Assembly (NCBI RefSeq): GCF_000194155.1
Contig: NZ_GL877878.1
Span: forward strand, 1,514,351-1,578,350
Source: Saccharopolyspora spinosa NRRL 18395
GTDB taxonomy: Bacteria; Actinomycetota; Actinomycetes; Mycobacteriales; Pseudonocardiaceae
Direction: 5' to 3'
Length of the DNA stretch: 64,000 nt
Shown: one piece after another, positions 59,630 to 64,000 of the stretch
How the letters are laid out: each line of letters begins with the position of its first letter
Position numbering within the stretch: the first letter of the stretch is position 1
Translations under genes and position numbers: made by a program
The notes under the pieces: generated by a model
The model's input: only the letters and a program-made list of their open reading frames with translations
Told to the model about the DNA's origin: nothing
Databases searched by the model: none

Positions 59630-60898
59630 CTAGCTGGCCTGCTTCTCGTAGCCGACGAGACGGACGCAGACGGTGAGCCCCTCGATCGCCCGCTCCAGCT
59701 CTTCCAGCCCCGGGTAGCTCGGCGCGATACGGATGAAGGCGTCGCGCGGGTCGTCGCCGTACGGGTGCGTCGCGCCGGCCGGGGTCAGCGCGATGCCGGC
59801 CTCCTTGGCACGGCGCACGACCTCCTTGGCGCACCCGTCCTGCACCTGCAGGGCCACGAAGTACCCGCCCTTGGGCGAGGCCCAGGTGGCGAGCCCGGTC
59901 CCGCCGAGTTCCGTCTCCAGGATCCGCGCCACCGCATCGAACTTGGGCTGCAGCAGGGCCCGCTGCCGCTCCATGTGGGCCCGCATCCCGTCCGCGTCCC
60001 GCAGGAAGATGACGTGCCGCAGCTGGTTGATCTTGTCTGGGCCGATCGACCGCTTGGAGTTGTTGCGGAGCAGCCACTGCACGTTCGCGGGCGACGAGCC
60101 GAAGAAGGCGACGCCCGCGCCCGCCACGGTGATCTTCGAAGTGGAACCGAACACGAAGACCCGGTCGGCGTTCCCGGCCTCGGCGCAGGCGGCGAGGAGG
60201 TCGGCGATCTCGACGGGCTCGTCGGTGAGGTGGTGGGCGGCGTAGGCGTTGTCCCAGAAGATCCGGAAGTCGGGCGCGGCGGTGCTCATCGATGCCAGCC
60301 GGGCCACGGTCTCGTCGCTGTAGCTGACGCCGCCCGGGTTGCTGTACTTCGGAACGCACCAGATGCCCTTGATCGCCGGGTCCTCGGCCACGAGCCGCTC
60401 CACGACGTCCAGGTCCGGGCCGTCGGCGGTCATCGGCACCTGGATCATGTCGATCCCGAACCGCTCGCAGAGCGCGAAGTGCCGGTCGTAACCGGGCACC
60501 GGGCACAGGAACGCGATCCGCTCCTGGTCCACCCAGCGCGATTCGGCACCCGGCAGGACGCTCAGCAGGGCGTGCACCAGGCAGTCGTGCATGAGTTCAA
60601 GGCTGGAGTTCCCGGCCGCGAGCAGCTGCGCGACCGGCACCTGCAGCACCCCGGCGAAGATCTCCCGGAGCTCGGGCAGCCCCTGCAGCCCGCCGTAGTT
60701 GCGAACGTCCGTGCCGTCGGCGGCGGTGTGCCGCCCGCCGGGCAGGCTCAGCAGGTCATCGGAGAGGTCGAGCTGCTCCGGCGACGGCTTGCCCCGGGTG
60801 AGGTCCAGCGAGAGCTCGCGTTCCGCGAGGTCCTGGTAGTCCTGGCGAGCCCGCTCAAGGAGCCAGGTCAGGGCGCCGGCGCTCAGCTCGGTGGTCAT
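59630..60898 (-). CDS. PLP-dependent aminotransferase (aspartate/alanine type, class I)
   Basis: This 422-residue fold-type I aminotransferase is of the Aminotran_MocR (PF12897) group. Signature parts are the SLDLTRGKPSPEQLDLSDDL opening, RNYGGLQGLPELREIFAGVL, the IWCVPKYSNPGGVSYSDETV loop, the FWDNAYAAHHL Asp/Tyr pair and the PLP Lys in FVFGSTSKITVAGAGVAFFG. ATG 60898 lies behind GAGAGGAAG. Members of this group act mainly on aspartate or alanine. It appears monocistronic. Confidence 0.9.
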   Translation of the reverse strand: MTTELSAGALTWLLERARQDYQDLAERELSLDLTRGKPSPEQLDLSDDLLSLPGGRHTAADGTDVRNYGGLQGLPELREIFAGVLQVPVAQLLAAGNSSLELMHDCLVHALLSVLPGAESRWVDQERIAFLCPVPGYDRHFALCERFGIDMIQVPMTADGPDLDVVERLVAEDPAIKGIWCVPKYSNPGGVSYSDETVARLASMSTAAPDFRIFWDNAYAAHHLTDEPVEIADLLAACAEAGNADRVFVFGSTSKITVAGAGVAFFGSSPANVQWLLRNNSKRSIGPDKINQLRHVIFLRDADGMRAHMERQRALLQPKFDAVARILETELGGTGLATWASPKGGYFVALQVQDGCAKEVVRRAKEAGIALTPAGATHPYGDDPRDAFIRIAPSYPGLEELERAIEGLTVCVRLVGYEKQAS

Positions 60899-61123
60899 GG
60901 TGCTTCCTCTCCCAGGTGCCACATCGACGGTGTTGCGCCCGCCGAGCTTACAAACCGGCAGGGTGGCCGCTTGCCGCGCGTGCGTCGGAGCGCCGAACCA
61001 GGTGGGCCGGTTTCTGCGCGGCGACCGGCGAGGAACCGAGATGGGCGCGAAGGTCGCGCACGAGCACGGAATGCAGCCCAGCGCGACGGCCCGGACGATC
61101 CGCGGAATAGCTGCCCAAAAGAC

Positions 61124-61813
61124 TCACGGCCCCGATCGTTCCGGCACGATGCCGCCAACTCTGCTCACTGCTGCGCGGGAGCGCTCCCGGCGGAGGAACG
61201 ACTCCACGATGATCAGGTTGATGATCCAGCCGAGCCACTGCCCGATCGGGATGGTCGCCTCCACCGCCGCCGGTACCGAACCTCCGTACATCGTGCCGAT
61301 GAACGGGAACTGGGCGAGCAGCAGCAGCGGCACGACGATGCGCGAGGTCACTGCCAGGAACGTCAACGCGTAGTTGCGCAGCATCCAGGCCCGGTGGGCC
61401 GCGAAGTCCCGGCGCCGCGCCGCCCGGGCCGCCAGTGCACCCGTCACCAGCCAGCCGACGGCCGGGATGAGCAGCCCGACCCTGGTGAGGGTGTGCTCGG
61501 ACATCAACGCCACGGGGATACCGGCCAAGCCCGCCGGCAGCACCCCAGCGAGCAGATAGGTCCGACCGATCGTCCGGTGCAGCCGTTGGCGGGCCCGCAG
61601 CGCCGGGAGGAACTGCAGCGGCCCGAGCACGAGGGCCACCGCAGCGGTGAAGATGTGCACAACCAGCAAGATCCAGTGCAGTTCGTTGCGCACCTGGATC
61701 CGGCTCGCGTCCACGTCGAGCAACACGTAGGGCATGACCAGGGCGGTCGCGGCGATGACCGCGATGCCCAGCAGCAACCAGCCGCGCCGTGCCCGCCCCG
61801 CCGATCTAGTCAT
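61124..61813 (-). CDS. DUF2306 domain membrane protein
   Basis: This 229-residue protein has about seven hydrophobic segments, matching DUF2306. HWILLVVHIFTAAVALVLGP, then LQFLPALRARQRLHRTIGRT with conserved His, and RRRDFAAHRAWMLRNYALTF are typical. The conserved His residues suggest heme or metal binding in the membrane, but the function is unknown. ATG 61813. Confidence 0.82.
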   Translation of the reverse strand: MTRSAGRARRGWLLLGIAVIAATALVMPYVLLDVDASRIQVRNELHWILLVVHIFTAAVALVLGPLQFLPALRARQRLHRTIGRTYLLAGVLPAGLAGIPVALMSEHTLTRVGLLIPAVGWLVTGALAARAARRRDFAAHRAWMLRNYALTFLAVTSRIVVPLLLLAQFPFIGTMYGGSVPAAVEATIPIGQWLGWIINLIIVESFLRRERSRAAVSRVGGIVPERSGP

Positions 61814-61896
61814 GTTCAGCCTGCTTCCTGCGCCGATCGCGCGTCGAGACAGCGATGAGCTCGGCCGCCGGAAACCACTTCCGGCGGCCATCGGGA

Positions 61897-62148
61897 TCAG
61901 CCCAGCTCGTTGAGTCGCTCGCGGTACTCGTCGGAGCTGATCTCGCCCCGGGCGAAGCGCTCGGACAAGATCTCCTTCGCCCGCTCGACGCCGGAGCGCT
62001 GCCGCGGCCGGCCGCGAACCGCCAGCCAGATCACCGTGGCGATCAGGGCGACGATCAACAGCAGGAAGAACAACCCGAAGATCCAACCCGGGCCGTTGTG
62101 CGCGCCTTGCCAGCCTGGTCCCCACTGCATCAAGAACTCGGTCAACAT
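61897..62148 (-). CDS. Small SHOCT-domain membrane protein
   Basis: This 83-residue protein has one transmembrane helix (GWIFGLFFLLLIVALIATVI) and a C-terminal SHOCT domain (AKEILSERFARGEISSDEYR, ending ERLNELG). ATG 62148 is chosen because GGAGGTGGCAGTG precedes it. The same frame is open upstream to 62556 and beyond, so a longer fused product cannot be excluded. SHOCT is a short oligomerisation motif. Confidence 0.82.
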   Translation of the reverse strand: MLTEFLMQWGPGWQGAHNGPGWIFGLFFLLLIVALIATVIWLAVRGRPRQRSGVERAKEILSERFARGEISSDEYRERLNELG

Positions 62149-62643
62149 CACTGCCACCTCCGAAGCCGCATCCACTTGCTGCTCAAGCTTCGGTTCGGCG
62201 ACCTCGGATGTCGTCGGTCGGCGAGCGGCAGTTGGTCTACCGCGCTCGACGTAGTGCGCGTACGCAGGACTACGTGCGCACCACCACGGCGCGAGGCCTC
62301 CGGCGGCGATGTCGACGAGCAGGTCCATGATCCTCGGCTGCAGGGCCGGATTACCGAGCCGTTCGGCGAACATCGGGACCAGCAGCACGCACCGCGGGAC
62401 CCCGATGATCACGTCGGTGTCCGCGTCGACCAGCTCCCCTGCGGCGCGCCGGTCGTCGATGAACTGGGTCAGGGCGATGGCCGGGTTGTCGGCGACAACG
62501 GTGACCCGCGCCGGGGCGAGCTTGCGGGCCACCTGCGGATCGGGTGTTGACTGCACTCCGGCCCGACCGCCACCATTGCGCCATGCGCAGTACGGTGCGC
62601 ATTGAGCAACAGTTCCGGGACGCCAGCTGGTTGGGAGTTGCCG
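62149..62643. other. Gap with an open minus-strand frame of unknown nature
   Basis: A minus-strand frame from GTG 62556 (PDPQVARKLAPARVTVVADN, then PAIALTQFIDDRRAAGELVD and VIIGVPRCVLLVPMFAERLG) is protein-like and runs without a stop into the SHOCT gene. I recognise no family, and it may be the remnant of a decayed gene. The plus-strand promoter of the dehydrogenase must lie at the 62.6-kb end. Confidence 0.35.
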
Positions 62644-63654
62644 ATGAGGATCTTGCTCGCCGACGCCTTCCCCGCCGCTCACCTGGCCGAGCTGACCGAG
62701 CTGGGCCACGACTGCGACTACCGGCCGGACGCCACGACCGATCAGCTCGCCGAGCGGCTCACCGGATGCGAGGCACTGGTAGTCCGCAGTACCCGTGTCC
62801 CCGCCTCTGCCCTCGACGGCGCCGACGCCCTGCGGCTGGTCATCAGGGCCGGATCCGGCACGAACACGATCGACTGCGAGGCCGCGTCCAGGCTCGGGAT
62901 CCACGTGTGCAACGTGCCCGGGCGCAACGCGGTCGCAGTGGCCGAGCTCGCCTTCGCCCTGCTGCTCGCGTTGGATCGCAGCATCTGCGACAACGTCGCA
63001 GACCTGCGGGCAGAGCGCTGGGACAAGAAGAGGTACTCGCGCGCACGAGGAATCCTCGGCCGCCGGGTCGGCGTCATCGGACTGGGCCAGGTCGGGCTGG
63101 CGTTCGCCGAACGCGCGGCCGCATTCGGGATGGAGGTGTACGCCGTGGCCAAACCCGGGCGCTCGCAGGAGACCCTGGACCGCGCCAGCTCGATCGGCGT
63201 GCACTTCGTCGACGACCTGCACACCCTCGCGAGGACCTGCGACGTCCTTTCGCTGCACGTGCCTGCGACCGACGACACCCGGCACCTGATCGACGCCGAC
63301 CTGCTCGCCCAGGTGCAGCCGCGCACGATCATCCTGAACACCTCGCGCGGGCATCTCGTCGACGAGGACGCGCTCATCGAAGCCTTGGAGGACAAGGACA
63401 TCCGCGCGGGTCTCGACGTCTACGCGGACGAGCCCGCGACCAGCACGGGGCACATCGAGTCCAGGCTGGCCAAGCACCCGAACGTCTACGGCACCCATCA
63501 CATCGGGGCCTCCACCGAGCAGGCGCAACAGGCGGTCGCCGCGGAAGTGGTGCGGATAGTGGAGACCTTCGCCTCAGGCACGGTGCTGCACTGCGTGAAC
63601 CTCGACGAGGGGCGTTCCCCGCAGCCCGCAACGCATTTCGGCGACGACTCATGA
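62644..63654 (+). CDS. D-2-hydroxyacid dehydrogenase (phosphoglycerate dehydrogenase-like)
   Basis: This 336-residue NAD-dependent dehydrogenase starts at ATG 62644. The Rossmann motif is RRVGVIGLGQVGLAFAERAA (about residue 141). Catalytic elements are VIRAGSGTNTIDCEAASRLG, LNTSRGHLVDEDALIEALED with the active-site Arg, and the GTHHIGASTEQAQ His. The ACT regulatory domain of full SerA is missing, as in short archaeal-type enzymes. Overlap (ATGA) with a DUF1015-like gene is a common arrangement in which both are linked to serine or 3-phosphoglycerate metabolism. Confidence 0.88.
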   Translation: MRILLADAFPAAHLAELTELGHDCDYRPDATTDQLAERLTGCEALVVRSTRVPASALDGADALRLVIRAGSGTNTIDCEAASRLGIHVCNVPGRNAVAVAELAFALLLALDRSICDNVADLRAERWDKKRYSRARGILGRRVGVIGLGQVGLAFAERAAAFGMEVYAVAKPGRSQETLDRASSIGVHFVDDLHTLARTCDVLSLHVPATDDTRHLIDADLLAQVQPRTIILNTSRGHLVDEDALIEALEDKDIRAGLDVYADEPATSTGHIESRLAKHPNVYGTHHIGASTEQAQQAVAAEVVRIVETFASGTVLHCVNLDEGRSPQPATHFGDDS

Positions 63655-64000
63655 GCACCACCCGGCAGGACGCATCGGAGTCCACCGGGATCACCGCACG
63701 GCCGCCGCGCGTGCTGTTACACGGGAGCGCGCTGTCCGAACCGGCGGTCGTGGTGTACCGGTTGGAGACCGATCGGCACCGGCAGACCGGGGTCGTGGTC
63801 GAGGTGTCGATCGACGACTACCGGCAGGGCCGGATCCGCCGCCACGAAGCAGCCCAACCGTCCCGCGTGCGGGAACTCGACGAGCAGACCGAGGCCACGG
63901 GGATCGAGCGGATGCCCGTGATGCTGGTCCACAGAGGACATCTGCACGCCCGGATCGCCGCGATCACCGCTGATGTTCCCACCGCGCGCCTGACCGGCGA
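63651..64000 (+). CDS. DUF1015-like protein, N-terminal part
   Basis: The gene starts at ATG 63651, overlapping the dehydrogenase stop, and is open to the end of the window (116 residues visible). YRLETDRHRQTGVVVEVSID, DYRQGRIRRHEAAQPSRVRE and PVMLVHRGHLHARIAAITAD match the N-terminal region of DUF1015 proteins. That family has no settled function but is often encoded beside phosphoglycerate dehydrogenase genes, as here. Confidence 0.75.
   Translation, partial: MSTTRQDASESTGITARPPRVLLHGSALSEPAVVVYRLETDRHRQTGVVVEVSIDDYRQGRIRRHEAAQPSRVRELDEQTEATGIERMPVMLVHRGHLHARIAAITADVPTARLTG

Noticed and set aside
61897-62556. A longer protein fusing the SHOCT gene to the upstream open frame
   Set aside because: The internal ATG at 62148 has a much better ribosome site and gives the normal SHOCT-protein length; the upstream part has no known homology.

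Overview
The window is high-GC DNA with GTG and TTG starts, AGGAGG-type ribosome sites and many ATGA/GTGA stop-start overlaps. It carries EspG/EspC/PPE-type ESX accessory proteins, several LuxR-type ATPase regulators, P450-ferredoxin sets and GH92/GH130 mannoside enzymes. Together these point to a filamentous actinomycete, most likely Pseudonocardiaceae and plausibly Saccharopolyspora (an inference; no marker gene is present). No rRNA, tRNA or CRISPR array was seen.

Layout. 0-9 kb: the end of a hydantoinase-B-like gene, a DUF7144-like membrane protein and an AI-2E-type permease lie among broken genes (TIGR03086 protein, GAP/Sap protein, sugar ABC permease, glycosidase, FAD monooxygenase, APC permease). 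Two adjacent CNNM/hemolysin-type genes are both frameshifted at the same domain junction. 9-15 kb: Spo0M-like protein, voltage-gated-type cation channel, ArsR-SRPBCC fusion next to an Nramp metal transporter, and an aquaglyceroporin. 15-19 kb: an amidohydrolase / thiol-dioxygenase-like cupin / HAL-PAL-like lyase operon, divergent from a LacI-type regulator, with three evenly spaced operator-like boxes between them. 19.6-22.1 kb: a frameshifted LuxR ATPase. 22.7-27 kb: a six-gene ESX accessory operon without secretion-core genes. 28-32.2 kb: a mobile-element graveyard with an IS30 remnant, an intact IS982-type element inside an O-methyltransferase gene, integrase fragments and a SepF-like remnant. 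32.9-42.7 kb: LysE exporter, TetR/P450 divergent pair with two matching operators, large LuxR regulator, cupredoxin and PAS-GGDEF cyclase. 43.2-45.4 kb: formamide operon (FmdB-like zinc ribbon, AmiS/UreI channel, formamidase). 45.7-46.5 kb: a small zinc-ribbon protein and a 41-residue Trp/Gly peptide gene with its own terminator. 47-51 kb: secreted GH130 and GH92 mannoside enzymes behind a perfect LacI-type palindrome. 51.4-58.2 kb: L,D-transpeptidase, then an MFS/P450/TetR/ferredoxin/ferredoxin-reductase/P450/ferredoxin locus in which four genes carry lesions. 58.5-64 kb: M14 carboxypeptidase, aminotransferase, DUF2306 and SHOCT proteins, 2-hydroxyacid dehydrogenase and the start of a DUF1015-like gene.

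Two things stand out. The first is the tiny Trp-Gly peptide gene near 46.3 kb. The second is the 15-18 kb catabolic-looking operon, whose lyase lacks the Ala-Ser-Gly triad that normally forms the MIO cofactor. The window also has an unusually high count of broken genes. Some are certainly real (the IS insertion, N-to-C deletions). Single-base frameshifts could be biological decay or sequencing error, and the sequence alone cannot separate the two.
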